From the NCBI GenBank assembly GCA_903822975.1, contig CAIJRD010000012.1, positions 62,001 through 126,000 of the forward strand: a stretch of 64,000 nt of DNA. The letters run 5' to 3'. This DNA comes from an uncultured Sinobacteraceae bacterium. GTDB lineage: Bacteria; Pseudomonadota; Gammaproteobacteria; Nevskiales; Nevskiaceae. Both the position numbers and the translations under genes were made by a program. A model generated the notes under the pieces. The model was not told the DNA's origin and did no database searches. It worked only from the letters and a program-made list of their open reading frames with translations. Shown piece by piece: positions 36,285 through 45,165 of this stretch (its first letter is position 1; every line of letters begins with the position of its first letter).

Positions 36285-36479
36285 TCAGATTTCGGTGGCT
36301 TCCCAACTGTCCTGCAAGCGCACCGCAAGCCGGATGTAATCCCGCATCGCACCCTGCAGCGCCTGCTGCTGGTTGGTCCGCGACCGTGCACCCGCTGTTC
36401 GGGAATCGCGGGCCCGCAACTTGCGGCAACGTGCGATCTCGGCATCGATCGCGTCGAGTTTTGGGCAATCTAGAATCAT
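36285..36479 (-). CDS. small protein A, paralogue of the protein at 36653-36877
   Basis: 64 residues beginning MILDCPKLDAIDAEIA and ending MRDYIRLAVRLQDSWEATEI. It shares with its neighbour the N-terminal pattern M-IL-[DN]-CP-x-LD-x-(I/L)D and the C-terminal pattern YI-x(3)-V-x-LQD-[SA]-W. The region between is charged and helical. GGAG five bases before the ATG supports the start; the longer open frame is not needed. The family is not recognised. The single conserved Cys could form a disulfide or bind a metal in a dimer. Located 173 bp downstream of its paralogue in the same direction. Confidence 0.7.
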   Translation of the reverse strand: MILDCPKLDAIDAEIARCRKLRARDSRTAGARSRTNQQQALQGAMRDYIRLAVRLQDSWEATEI

Positions 36480-36652
36480 GCAAGCTCCGGCATCGGCGGA
36501 TCGCAACTCACTCCGGCTGGCGTCCGCGGGTTGCGGGCGCTGGATCACACCGGAACCGCGTCTCCAATCAAGCTACGGAGCTCGGCTGGATTTGGATGAG
36601 GGCGGTCGTCAAAACACACGAGCGCGGGTCCGCAGCAAGCCTGCCGCGCCGC

Positions 36653-36877
36653 TCAGCGGCGTGGCGGCTGCTCAATCCAGGCATCCTGCAGCTGAACGAC
36701 AATCGAGATATATCGCTGGATCAGCGTCTGCGCCTCATCGGACTGGGCAACTTCGCGCTCGAACTGCTGTTCGCGATCCGGCGGCGGCATCGACGCCTCC
36801 AAGCCGGCCATCGATGGCAACTTTTGCAGCTTCATGTCCAGGTCATCCAGCAGCGGACAATTCAGGATCATGTTCAT
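36653..36877 (-). CDS. small protein B, paralogue of the protein at 36285-36479
   Basis: 74 residues beginning MNMILNCPLLDDLDMKLQ and ending QRYISIVVQLQDAWIEQPPRR. The ATG at 36877 has a perfect GGAGG seven bases upstream. Compared with protein A it has the same CPxLD opening and LQD[SA]W ending but a different, Pro-containing middle (AGLEASMPPPDREQQF). The good ribosome sites on both copies and conservation at both ends argue that these are real genes arising from duplication. No function is known. Confidence 0.72.
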   Translation of the reverse strand: MNMILNCPLLDDLDMKLQKLPSMAGLEASMPPPDREQQFEREVAQSDEAQTLIQRYISIVVQLQDAWIEQPPRR

Positions 36878-37150
36878 CGCGCACCTCCTGTTGAATGGGT
36901 ACCGGACCCAACAGGCTCTACGTCGGGTACCGGTGTGGCCTTCGACCCACGCAACGCGCAATCGTTGCTGAACATTTCAACTATGTGATGAACTCACCGC
37001 CATCGGCAGCGTGCCTGCCCGAGATCGGCGCCCGCACATGCGGTGTCGCTGCGGATTGAGCGGCAAGCAGCGTCCGCATTCGGTAGCAAGTCACAGTTCT
37101 GCTTGGCGCGTCCCGGCACCCAGGGCGCGCAAACAACGACGGAGCATTGC

Positions 37151-37774
37151 ATGGAGGACTGGGTACAGCGGGCGCTTGCGCGCTGGCCGAACGTGCCGGC
37201 GCTGTTCGGCTGGCTGGGGCTCGATCGACGCGGGCGCTGGCTGATCAAGGGCGAACCGATCACGCGCCCGCAGATCATCGACACCATCAACCGCAACTAT
37301 GCCAGCGACGAACACGGCCGCTGGTTTTTCCAGAACGGCCCGCAGCGCGGCTACGTGGCGCTGCACTATGCACCGCTGGTGCTGGCGGCCAGCGGCACCG
37401 ATGGCGCCGATCTCTGCAGCCACACCGGCGAGCGAGTCAGTCGTATCGACGCCGTTTTTCTCGACGAAGAAGGTTCGCTATTGCTCAGCACCGATCTCGG
37501 CCCCGGATTGCTCGCAGACAGCGAGCTGGCGTGGGCGCTCGCGCGGCTCCAAACCGATGACGGGCCGGTGACCGAAGAAGCGCTCGCGGCGGCGCTCGCC
37601 TGCCCGTCGGGCAGTCACACGGCGCTGAAATTTACCCATGCCGGGATCAGCACGTCCCTGCGGCGCCTGGATCAGGCAAGCGCACCAGGACACCTGGGCT
37701 TTGTCCGCGAGCCGCAACCTGATCCTGCCGCTGAGACGACCTGCGGTTCCGTTAACGCACCTTCGACACACTGA
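37151..37774 (+). CDS. DUF294x-type conserved protein
   Basis: 207 residues. The N-terminal part, RWPNVPALFGWLGLDRRGRWLI and FQNGPQRGYVALHYAPLVL, matches a family of beta-rich proteins common in beta- and gammaproteobacteria (DUF2946 or DUF2944 in my recollection; the number is uncertain). Another marker is DAVFLDEEGSLLLSTDLGPGLLADS. GGAG six bases before the ATG fixes the start. No catalytic residues are obvious and no function is known. It lies between the small paralogue pair and the RIO kinase gene. Confidence 0.82.
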   Translation: MEDWVQRALARWPNVPALFGWLGLDRRGRWLIKGEPITRPQIIDTINRNYASDEHGRWFFQNGPQRGYVALHYAPLVLAASGTDGADLCSHTGERVSRIDAVFLDEEGSLLLSTDLGPGLLADSELAWALARLQTDDGPVTEEALAAALACPSGSHTALKFTHAGISTSLRRLDQASAPGHLGFVREPQPDPAAETTCGSVNAPSTH

Positions 37775-38073
37775 AACGGGCTGGACTGCGCGCCCAGCGC
37801 GCGCCGCTCAGTGGCACGCACGCGATCGGCGCTGCGTAGTCGCTTGGGAACACCGGCTGCCGCTCTAATCTCCACCAATGGCGCATTGCAGCGCCGATGT
37901 CCCCAAGATCGCCCTGCCGCGGCCGTGCGCTGGCGCCGAGGACCGAGCGACCCTTCGGACGCCACGCAGGAAATGACGCAGAACGCGGGCCTGGCGGTCT
38001 CGATCAGCTGCTGAAAGTGGCCAATCGACGCAGGCGATCAGGCCATCCGGCAGCGGATCGTTCACAATGCCGC

Positions 38074-38934
38074 ATGAAAACCCCAAAAGGCCTGCAGGCG
38101 CTGATCGACGATGGCATCGTCGACAACGTCATTCGCCCGCTCAAAAGTGGCAAGGAAGCATCGGTCTATCTGGTTGAGGCCGGCGGTCAGGTGCGTTGCG
38201 CCAAGGTCTACAAGGAAGCCAACAACCGCGGCTTCCATCGCCTCGCCGAATATCAGGAAGGCCGCCGCGCGCGCGGCAGTCGCGATTCACGCGCGATGGG
38301 CAAACGCAGCAAGCATGGCCGCGCCAAGCAGGAAATCGCCTGGAAGAACGCCGAGGTCGATGCGCTCTATACGCTCGACCGCGCCGGCGTGCGCGTGCCC
38401 AAGCCCTACGGCTTTTTCGACGGCGTGCTGTTGATGGAAGTGATCGTCGACAGCGAGGGCAACGCCGCGCCGCGTCTCAACGAAGTCGATCTGACCACCG
38501 AACAAGCGCTCGAATGGCACGCCTTCCTGATGCGACAGATCGTGCTGATGCTGTGCGCCGGTCTGATCCACGGCGATCTGTCCGAGTACAACGTGCTGGT
38601 CGGCGCCGAAGGTCCGATCATCATCGATCTGCCGCAGGCGGTGGATGCAGCGAGCAACAACAATGCGTTCAGAATGCTGGAGCGCGACGTCAACAACATG
38701 ACGACCACCTTCGGCCGGTTCGCACCCGACTTGTTGACCACTGACTACGCGCACGAAATCTGGAAGCTGTATCAGGATGGCGACCTGCTTCCGGATGTGG
38801 TGCTCACCGGCAAGTTCGAACACGACCAGAGTAGTGCGGATGTCGGCGACATCCTGCTGCACATCGACGAAGCCCGCGACGAGGCCGAGCGGCGCGAGCG
38901 TGGTCGGCGCGAAGCGGAAGCGGCTCAGGACTAA
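38074..38934 (+). CDS. RIO1-family serine protein kinase
   Basis: 286 residues. The glycine-poor nucleotide loop typical of RIO kinases is LKSGKEASVYLVEA (about residue 25), followed by the Lys in RCAKVYK. The catalytic loop is LIHGDLSEYNVLV, and the metal-binding Asp is in IIIDLPQAVD. RIO1 proteins act in rRNA maturation in archaea and eukaryotes; bacterial members are widespread in Proteobacteria with unknown targets. The C-terminal 25 residues are strongly charged. No good ribosome site precedes the ATG. Confidence 0.88.
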   Translation: MKTPKGLQALIDDGIVDNVIRPLKSGKEASVYLVEAGGQVRCAKVYKEANNRGFHRLAEYQEGRRARGSRDSRAMGKRSKHGRAKQEIAWKNAEVDALYTLDRAGVRVPKPYGFFDGVLLMEVIVDSEGNAAPRLNEVDLTTEQALEWHAFLMRQIVLMLCAGLIHGDLSEYNVLVGAEGPIIIDLPQAVDAASNNNAFRMLERDVNNMTTTFGRFAPDLLTTDYAHEIWKLYQDGDLLPDVVLTGKFEHDQSSADVGDILLHIDEARDEAERRERGRREAEAAQD

Positions 38935-38990
38935 TTGCAGGCCGCATGATTCAGACCGGCAACATCATGCTTCGTGATTTTTGCCGCACG

Positions 38991-39019
38991 AAAAATCGAT
39001 GCGCTGCACCTGCATCGAT
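38991..39019 (-). terminator. rho-independent terminator of the M14 peptidase gene
   Basis: On the minus strand ATCGATGC pairs with GCATCGAT across a 9-base loop (38995-39019), and the stem is followed directly by a run of five T. It lies 128 bp after the leftward peptidase gene stop. The adjacent GATTTTT/AAAAATC inverted repeat (38976-38997) may serve the rightward RIO kinase gene. Confidence 0.65.
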
Positions 39020-39146
39020 ACCGAGAGCCGAGGCTGCGATTTACGCGCTGCCGGCCTCCAAAATTGCTGCCCGTGCCGACGCAGGGATCTTCTGCGCATG
39101 GCCTGCGCGCGGTGTCCGCAAAGCATGAACCCGCGCTGCGAAACGC

Positions 39147-40934
39147 TCAGCGCTCGATGCGCATCACCGGATACAGATTCAATCGCTCGTCGTACGAGGG
39201 GCTGCGCTTGTAGAAGAAATCCAGCCGCGCTTGCGGACTGGCCCTGAACTCGGCATCCGCGCCAAGACGGCGATTGAATTCCGCGGCGAGCGCCGGATCG
39301 TGCGCGAGTTGGCTGCGCGCCACATCTTCGGCAACGTAGTCCTCCATATATTCTTTCTGCTCGAAGGCGTTGCTGAAGAAGCCCCAGGCGGCGAGCGAGT
39401 CCGGAGCCTGCGGTTCCAGTAGGGCCATCGCGAGGCGCGCATGCGGCTGCGCGATCGGCACGAACAAGGCGCCGGCGCCGATGTCGCGGATCTCGTCGGC
39501 CCAAGTGCCGTTCAGGCTCACCAGCGTATGGCCTTCGAATGTTTCCGCTGCGAATTTCACCGAGCTTGCGCGGAAGGTCTGCACCGCGCGCTGAGGTTGT
39601 GCTGCATCGAGGCGTTGATAGCGGATCCCGTGCAGATCGAGCTTCTGTGCAAGCCAGTCGGCATGCGCAGCCGGTATCAGGTAGCCGAGCCTGGGGGCTG
39701 TGATGCTGAGCTTGGGCTGGACGTCGTCGCGCAAGGGCAGATGCCAGACTTGCGGCTGGCTGTCGTCGTAACGCGTCATCAACGCGCCGGAAATTTCCGA
39801 CGGCGAGCGCGAATAGGCGTAGCCGAGGAAGTCGACCGTGCGCGTCTTGTCGCTGACCTGATAGTCGAGTACCACCGTCTGCCCGCCGAGTTGTGTGGCG
39901 AGCGCATCGGCGGCGTGTGCGTTGTTGAGCCATTCGGCACCGTGCTGTGCGGCTTGCTCGAACAGATCGACCAGCGTGTTGTGCGTCACCCGCACGCGCG
40001 TCGCGTAATCCTTCCAGGAATGCGTCTCCACCAGCATGCCGAACCGATTGCGTAGCGCCGGATAGCCGCTGGAGAACCGTGGCGTCGGTGGCAGATCGAC
40101 GAAGCCGGACGCCGGATCGTCGTCGACCACGAAGCTCGGATAAAACGTCAATGGCAGCGAACCCTGCGTGCGCAGCTTTGCGACCAGCGCGCTGCGCAGG
40201 GCGATGCCGGTATTGCGCAGCTGGGGATCACCGCCGTAGGCGGGCTCGAGTTGAATCGAAACATCGTGCTGGAACTTGGCACCGTCGGTGACGTGCAAGT
40301 CCACGCTGAGAATCGGATCCCAGTCGTTCATCAGCCGCAGCAAGGCCTGCATCTCCGGCGCGTCGGCCTTCATGTAGTCGCGATTCAAATTCAGGTTCTG
40401 CGCCGTGGTACGCCAACCCATCTCTTCGGGGCCGACCTGATTCGGACGATTCCAGTGCCCGAACCGCTCGTGACCATCGACGTTGAACACCGGCACGAAC
40501 ACCAGCGTGAATCGATCCAGCGCATGCGCGGCGAGTTGTCCGTCGAGCAGTTCGCGCAAGGCCAGAAAGCCCGCGTCCTTACCGTCAATTTCGCCGGCAT
40601 GAATGCCGCCCTGAACGAGCAGCACTGGCAGTTTCTGCAGACGGACCTGATCCGGCGTCAAGGCCCCGACCGTCGACGCGATCAAGGCCAGCATCGGTCG
40701 CCCTTCCGGCGTGCGGCCGAACTCGATACAGCGAACGGCCTGCGGATAGCGTTGTGCGAAGGCCGCGCACAGATGCTCGACTTCGTCGTAGCGACCGGTG
40801 CGGACGTAACCAGAACGCTCCGCAGTGGTCCGCAGCGAGTCGTCCGGCGCTGTTTCGTCTGCAAGCGCCGCCACCGCGAACAAGCTCACGAGTGCGCCGC
40901 ATAACGCAGCGCTGATCAGTTTGGAAAAGTGCAT
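39147..40934 (-). CDS. M14-family zinc carboxypeptidase, secreted
   Basis: 595 residues with a signal peptide (LISAALCGALVSLFAVAALA). The zinc ligands are His and Glu in QGGIHAGEIDGKDAG and a His in SVDLHVTDGAKFQHD; the catalytic Glu is probably in LVETHSWKDY near residue 300. The C-terminal 250 residues form an additional domain found in the longer bacterial M14 members. The enzyme should remove C-terminal residues from peptides in the periplasm or outside the cell. It is a single-gene unit with its own terminator downstream. Confidence 0.9.
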   Translation of the reverse strand: MHFSKLISAALCGALVSLFAVAALADETAPDDSLRTTAERSGYVRTGRYDEVEHLCAAFAQRYPQAVRCIEFGRTPEGRPMLALIASTVGALTPDQVRLQKLPVLLVQGGIHAGEIDGKDAGFLALRELLDGQLAAHALDRFTLVFVPVFNVDGHERFGHWNRPNQVGPEEMGWRTTAQNLNLNRDYMKADAPEMQALLRLMNDWDPILSVDLHVTDGAKFQHDVSIQLEPAYGGDPQLRNTGIALRSALVAKLRTQGSLPLTFYPSFVVDDDPASGFVDLPPTPRFSSGYPALRNRFGMLVETHSWKDYATRVRVTHNTLVDLFEQAAQHGAEWLNNAHAADALATQLGGQTVVLDYQVSDKTRTVDFLGYAYSRSPSEISGALMTRYDDSQPQVWHLPLRDDVQPKLSITAPRLGYLIPAAHADWLAQKLDLHGIRYQRLDAAQPQRAVQTFRASSVKFAAETFEGHTLVSLNGTWADEIRDIGAGALFVPIAQPHARLAMALLEPQAPDSLAAWGFFSNAFEQKEYMEDYVAEDVARSQLAHDPALAAEFNRRLGADAEFRASPQARLDFFYKRSPSYDERLNLYPVMRIER

Positions 40935-41259
40935 CACTTCAGCCCTGAATGTGATTTGCTTGCATGCTAATGCTTTCGCCCGCTCCCGCGCGATCACGTG
41001 TGTCGCGAGCGCACTGGTTCCGCGCGGACGATCGAGTCGCTTGAGCGAATGCAAGCACTGCGAAAACTGCGACCGACTGGCGCGGCGGCCGCAGCCGAAC
41101 GGCTGGCCTGGCGCCGCTGTTACCCAGCAGTCGCGCAAGATTTCGGAAGTCGTTCCTCAAAGGCACAGAATCCGTACGTGACAACGCCGGAGTTCAGCTG
41201 CGCACCGCGCGGTTCGATGCGCTTTGAGCGTGTACTTTGCGGCGGACGCCTACGGCTGC
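40935..41259. other. 325-bp intergenic stretch
   Basis: Must contain the promoter of the leftward peptidase gene and the end of the upstream dehydrogenase transcript. Frames cross it only as high-GC shadows. No repeat, hairpin with T-run or operator was seen. Confidence 0.4.
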
Positions 41260-42153
41260 CTACTCGTCGAGACCGGCGCGCCGCGACGCGACTTCGGCCA
41301 GCGCCGACCAGTCCTTGTCGGCACCGCCATGCGCCAGCGCGTCGAGGAGAGCGTCGCGCACGGCCGCGGCAAACGGCATCGGCACGCGCGCCTGGCCGGC
41401 GGCTTGCAGTGCGAGTTCGACATCCTTGAGCCCGAGCGCCATCTTGAAGCCCGCAGGTTGGTAGCGCTGCTCGGCGATCAGTTTGCCGTAGCCAACATAG
41501 GCCGGTGCCGCGAAAAGTGTCTGCGTCATGATCGCGAGGAAGTCCGCGGCTCCAATGCCGTGCGCACGCGTGAAGGCGCTGGCCTCGGCCATCGACTCGA
41601 TCGCGCTGGCGAGCATGAAATTGCCGGCGATCTTGATGACGTTGGCGCGCTCGGGTGCTGTACCGGCGGGCCAGACTTTTTTGCCGATTGCGTCGAGCGC
41701 CAGGCGCACCCGCGTCACGGCATCGTCCGCACCGGAGACCACCAGATTCAGCTGGGCCGCCGCGGCCATGTCCGGGCGGCCAAACACCGGCGCGGCAACG
41801 TAAGCAGCACCCTGCGCGATCACAGCCGCGGCAAGCGTCCTTGCGTAGGCCACCGAGATCGTCGCCAGATTCACCAATACGGTCGGTGCCTGCAGGGCTG
41901 CGAGCAGGCCCGCGTCCATCACGCTTTGCAGGGCGCGGTCGTCGGCCAGCATCACGAAGACCGCATCGGCGCGCGTCGATGCGTCGCTGCCACAGACTTC
42001 TGCGGCCAGCGCAACACGGCGCGCACCGCCACGAACCAACTCGTCTGCGGCCGGGGCGCTGCGGTTCCATACCGTCAGCTCATGGCCGGCCTTCAACAGA
42101 TTGTTGGCGATGCCCTGGCCCATCGCACCAAGGCCGATAAATCCGATTTTCAT
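41260..42153 (-). CDS. 3-hydroxyisobutyrate dehydrogenase-family NAD(P) oxidoreductase
   Basis: 297 residues. The N-terminal GFIGLGAMGQGIANNL is the Rossmann dinucleotide motif plus the family signature, and KIAGNFMLASAIESMAEASA near residue 170 contains the catalytic Lys. AFGRPD-type sequence (VFGRPDMAAAAQL) is the substrate block. The family oxidises or reduces beta-hydroxyacids and includes glyoxylate reductase and tartronate semialdehyde reductase. It starts 6 bp after the gluconokinase gene, suggesting a sugar-acid substrate. The exact reaction is not determinable here. Confidence 0.88.
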   Translation of the reverse strand: MKIGFIGLGAMGQGIANNLLKAGHELTVWNRSAPAADELVRGGARRVALAAEVCGSDASTRADAVFVMLADDRALQSVMDAGLLAALQAPTVLVNLATISVAYARTLAAAVIAQGAAYVAAPVFGRPDMAAAAQLNLVVSGADDAVTRVRLALDAIGKKVWPAGTAPERANVIKIAGNFMLASAIESMAEASAFTRAHGIGAADFLAIMTQTLFAAPAYVGYGKLIAEQRYQPAGFKMALGLKDVELALQAAGQARVPMPFAAAVRDALLDALAHGGADKDWSALAEVASRRAGLDE

Positions 42154-42159
42154 GATTGC

Positions 42160-42753
42160 CTAGTTTCCTGAGTTGGCGAGCGGCTTAAGTCGAACGAGGG
42201 CCTGTTGAACGGTCTGTTCCGGTGTCAGGGTGTCGACGTCGATCACGTCGACGCCGACTTCGTTCTGTGGCGCTTCCAGTGTTTCGAACTGGCTATGCAG
42301 CAGGCTCGCCGGCATGAAGGCGTGCGTGCGTGCGCGGATGCGTTCGGCAATGGTCGCCTCGGCGGCGCGCAGATAAATCATCCGCACCTCCGGCCGATCA
42401 CGCCGCAGCTGTGCACGGTATGCGCGCTTGAGCGCGGAGCAACTGATCACTGCATCGCGGCCGGCTTGGCGTTGGCGGTCGATCCAGGCGGCGACCGCAG
42501 CGAGCCAGGGCGAACGATCGTCATCGTCGAGCGGAATGCCTGCGCGCAGCTTGGCGCGATTCGCTTGCGGATGCAGATCGTCGCCTTCCTGGAAGTCGCA
42601 GCCGAGACCTGCTGCGAGTGCGCGTCCGATGGTGGTCTTGCCGCTGCCGGACACCCCCATGACGATGACGATACGCGGCGCATGTGAGGACCCGGACGAA
42701 CCAGGCGACCCGGACGAACCAGACGAACCAGACGATCCAGCCGGCAGCACCAT
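42160..42753 (-). CDS. gntK: gluconokinase
   Basis: 197 residues. IVMGVSGSGKTTIGRALA is the P-loop, DFQEGDDLHPQANRAKLRAG the gluconate-binding block, and SCSALKRAYRAQLR the conserved lid region. It phosphorylates gluconate to 6-phosphogluconate for the Entner-Doudoroff or pentose phosphate routes. About 24 residues at the N-terminus are a low-complexity Ser/Gly/Pro run encoded by six 9-bp repeats, absent from ordinary gluconokinases (about 170 residues). The gene begins 2 bp after glucokinase. Confidence 0.93.
   Translation of the reverse strand: MVLPAGSSGSSGSSGSPGSSGSSHAPRIVIVMGVSGSGKTTIGRALAAGLGCDFQEGDDLHPQANRAKLRAGIPLDDDDRSPWLAAVAAWIDRQRQAGRDAVISCSALKRAYRAQLRRDRPEVRMIYLRAAEATIAERIRARTHAFMPASLLHSQFETLEAPQNEVGVDVIDVDTLTPEQTVQQALVRLKPLANSGN
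42686..42739 (-). repeat. six 9-bp coding repeats in the gluconokinase N-terminus
   Basis: Six 9-bp units from 42686 (plus-strand GACGAACCA in three, GGCGACCCG-like in the others) encode SSG and related triplets. The frame is kept for any copy number because the unit is a multiple of three. Confidence 0.85.
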
Positions 42754-42755
42754 CG

Positions 42756-43787
42756 CTATTTTTTCGGTAGCTGCTTGGCGCGTGGTAGACCTGCTCGCGA
42801 ACCCGACAACTGATCGCGTGCGTAAGCCGCCAGACCGACCAGTGCCGGCTGCGGATGCAGCATCAGAAACGTCGGAATCGATTCGACGTAGGCACGTTGG
42901 GCCGGTTGTGCTTCGAATGCCGCGCGAAACGCACTGCGATCAAAGCGCGCACCCCAGGCCGGAATGATGCCGCCGCCGATCGTCACGCCGCCGCGCGCAC
43001 CGGTAATCAGCGCTGCACTGCCCGCGAAGAATCCGAGCCAGCGCGTGAACAGCGCAACGCTGCGCGCGCAGACGGCATCGGTTCCGCCGAGGCCACGCTC
43101 GGCGATCGCAGCGGGTGTCAGTTCGTCGTTTGGAACATGGCCGGAGTCCGTTGCGCAGGCGCGGTAGAGCGCCTTCAGCCCGGGACCGCTGAGAATGTCT
43201 TCGGCCGAGAGTTGCATCCGATCGCCGGCCAGCAGCGGCCATAGCGACAAAGTCTCGGCGTCGTAGGGTGCGAGCGCCGCATGGCCGCCCTCGCCCGGCA
43301 ACACGCGTGCGCCGCCCGCCTGCGGCACACGAATCGCAAGGCCGAGCCCGGTACCCGGACCGAGCACCAGTTGCGCGGCGTCGGCGACGGCGGCACCGCC
43401 GCCGACTGCGATCAATTCATCTTCGCCGAGTGCGCCGAGCGCGTGCGCCACCGCGGCGAAATCGTTGATCAGCGACGCACGCTCGAGCCCGCAGGCTTCG
43501 GCGAGAGCCGACGCGCGGACGTCGCTCGCGCGATTGGTGAAATGCACGACGGCATCGCCTTCTTCCATCTCGAGCGGACCCGCCGCGCAGGCGGCACAGG
43601 CTGCAAGCACAGGCGACTTCGCCGCTTCGTAGTACTGCTGCAACCACTGCGCCGGAGTTTGCGATTGCACCAGACTTTCCGCGCGAATGTCTTCCAGCAC
43701 GATGCGCGCACCATCGATGCGGGCGAGCGCGGCACGCGCATGGGTGCCGCCGAAATCCGCCACCAGGATGCGCGTGGGTGTGCTCAT
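42756..43787 (-). CDS. glk: glucokinase (ROK/Glk type)
   Basis: 343 residues. VADFGGTHARAALA is the ATP-binding motif of bacterial hexokinases of the Glk branch, LINDFAAVAHAL the catalytic Asp block, and LGPGTGLGLA the second phosphate motif. GEGGHAALAP with the conserved Glu-Gly-Gly-His completes the active site. It phosphorylates free glucose. Tight spacing with otsA (4 bp) and gntK (2 bp) shows one transcript, so glucose released from trehalose breakdown or imported glucose may be handled with trehalose synthesis. Confidence 0.93.
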   Translation of the reverse strand: MSTPTRILVADFGGTHARAALARIDGARIVLEDIRAESLVQSQTPAQWLQQYYEAAKSPVLAACAACAAGPLEMEEGDAVVHFTNRASDVRASALAEACGLERASLINDFAAVAHALGALGEDELIAVGGGAAVADAAQLVLGPGTGLGLAIRVPQAGGARVLPGEGGHAALAPYDAETLSLWPLLAGDRMQLSAEDILSGPGLKALYRACATDSGHVPNDELTPAAIAERGLGGTDAVCARSVALFTRWLGFFAGSAALITGARGGVTIGGGIIPAWGARFDRSAFRAAFEAQPAQRAYVESIPTFLMLHPQPALVGLAAYARDQLSGSRAGLPRAKQLPKK

Positions 43788-43791
43788 TGCA

Positions 43792-45165
43792 TCAGGCCGC
43801 GTCGAGCGCCTGCAGGTAGCTGCGACGCCAATGGGTCACATCGTCTTCCAGCAGGCCCTTCATCAGTTCGGCGTGGCGCGTTTTGCGTTCGTCCAGCGGC
43901 ATGTAGCGCGCGGTCTGCAAAGCTTCGGCGACTTCGACGGTGTCGTACGGATTGATGATCAGCGCCGACTTCATCTGCCAGGCGCTGCCGGCAAAGCGCG
44001 ACAGCACCAGCACACCGGGATCTTCCGGGTCCTGCGCGGCAACATATTCCTTCGCGACCAGATTCATGCCGTCGCGCAAGGGTGTGACCAGGCCGATCTT
44101 GCTGGCGCGATACAGGCCGGCGAGCGCGCGACGCGACACGGTTCGATTGATGTAATGCAGCGGCGTCCAGTCGACTTCGGCGTAGTGGCCGTTGATGCGC
44201 GACGCCGCACCTTCGAGCCGGCTGCGGATCTCGGCATACTCGTTGACGCCTTCACGCGACAGCGGTGCCACCTGCAGGAATTCCACGCGCCCGCGCGCAT
44301 CCGGATAGTCCGCCAGCAGTCGCTCGAACGCGGCGAAGCGTTCCGGAATGCCCTTGGTGTAATCGAGCCGGTCGACGCCGATGATCTGCGTGCGGCCGCG
44401 CAGCGCGCTCTTGACGCGCTGCCACTGCCGCTGGCCATCTTCGGTGTAGACGAAGTCGGCGTAGGCCTTGGTGTCGATGCCGATCGGAAACGCCTTGACC
44501 ACCGCTTCGCGGCCGAAGGCGCGCAAGCGGCCATCGCGGAATTCGCCACCGAGTTCGTTGACCATGTAATCGACAAAGCGCTCGACATCGCGCTGCGTGT
44601 GGAAGCCGATCAGATCGTAAGCCATCAGCGACTTCGCCAGACGATCATGATGTGGAAGTGCCAGCACCACCTCACGCGACGGAAACGGAATGTGCAGGAA
44701 AAAGCCGATGCGCTGGCGCTGCTCCATCGCGCGCAAGGTTTCGGCGAACGGGATCAGATGGTAGTCATGCACCCACAGGATGTCGTCCGGGCGCAACAAC
44801 GGTTGCAGCGCCTGTGCGAAGCGCACGTTGACGCGCTGGTAGCCTTCGTAGAACCGGCGTTCGTAAGCCGTGAGATCGATGCGGTAGTGGAACAACGGCC
44901 ACAGGCACTGGTTGGCAAAGCCGTTGTAGTAGTCGTGGTGTTCGTCCGGCGTCAGATCGAGCGTTGCGGTGGTGATGCCGCGGTAGTGCTCTTCGGTGAC
45001 GCCACCGGCGCCTGCACCCGGCTCGGTGATGCGTCCGCTCCAGCCGAACCAGAGTCCGCCGGCTTCGCGCAATGCGTCGACGAGCGCGACAGCCAGGCCA
45101 CCGGCCCGGGTGGCGCCGCGCACTGGCCCCACGCGATTCGATACCACCACCAGGCGCCCCGCCAT
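43792..45165 (-). CDS. otsA: alpha,alpha-trehalose-phosphate synthase (UDP-forming)
   Basis: 457 residues of the GT20 family. RLVVVSNRVGPVRG with the phosphate-binding loop opens the protein, LWVHDYHLIP is the conserved middle block, and GVDRLDYTKGIPERF and LRDGMNLVAKEY are the donor-binding motifs. It joins UDP-glucose and glucose 6-phosphate to trehalose 6-phosphate, used by otsB. The ATG at 45165 gives the usual N-terminus; 13 further residues upstream in frame are not conserved. Trehalose accumulation is usually a response to osmotic and desiccation stress. Confidence 0.95.
   Translation of the reverse strand: MAGRLVVVSNRVGPVRGATRAGGLAVALVDALREAGGLWFGWSGRITEPGAGAGGVTEEHYRGITTATLDLTPDEHHDYYNGFANQCLWPLFHYRIDLTAYERRFYEGYQRVNVRFAQALQPLLRPDDILWVHDYHLIPFAETLRAMEQRQRIGFFLHIPFPSREVVLALPHHDRLAKSLMAYDLIGFHTQRDVERFVDYMVNELGGEFRDGRLRAFGREAVVKAFPIGIDTKAYADFVYTEDGQRQWQRVKSALRGRTQIIGVDRLDYTKGIPERFAAFERLLADYPDARGRVEFLQVAPLSREGVNEYAEIRSRLEGAASRINGHYAEVDWTPLHYINRTVSRRALAGLYRASKIGLVTPLRDGMNLVAKEYVAAQDPEDPGVLVLSRFAGSAWQMKSALIINPYDTVEVAEALQTARYMPLDERKTRHAELMKGLLEDDVTHWRRSYLQALDAA

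Noticed and set aside
34469..36877. Type VI effector-immunity island
   Set aside because: Only the DUF2235 domain points that way; no VgrG, Hcp, PAAR, adaptor or signal-bearing immunity protein is present, and the small paralogues lack signal peptides.
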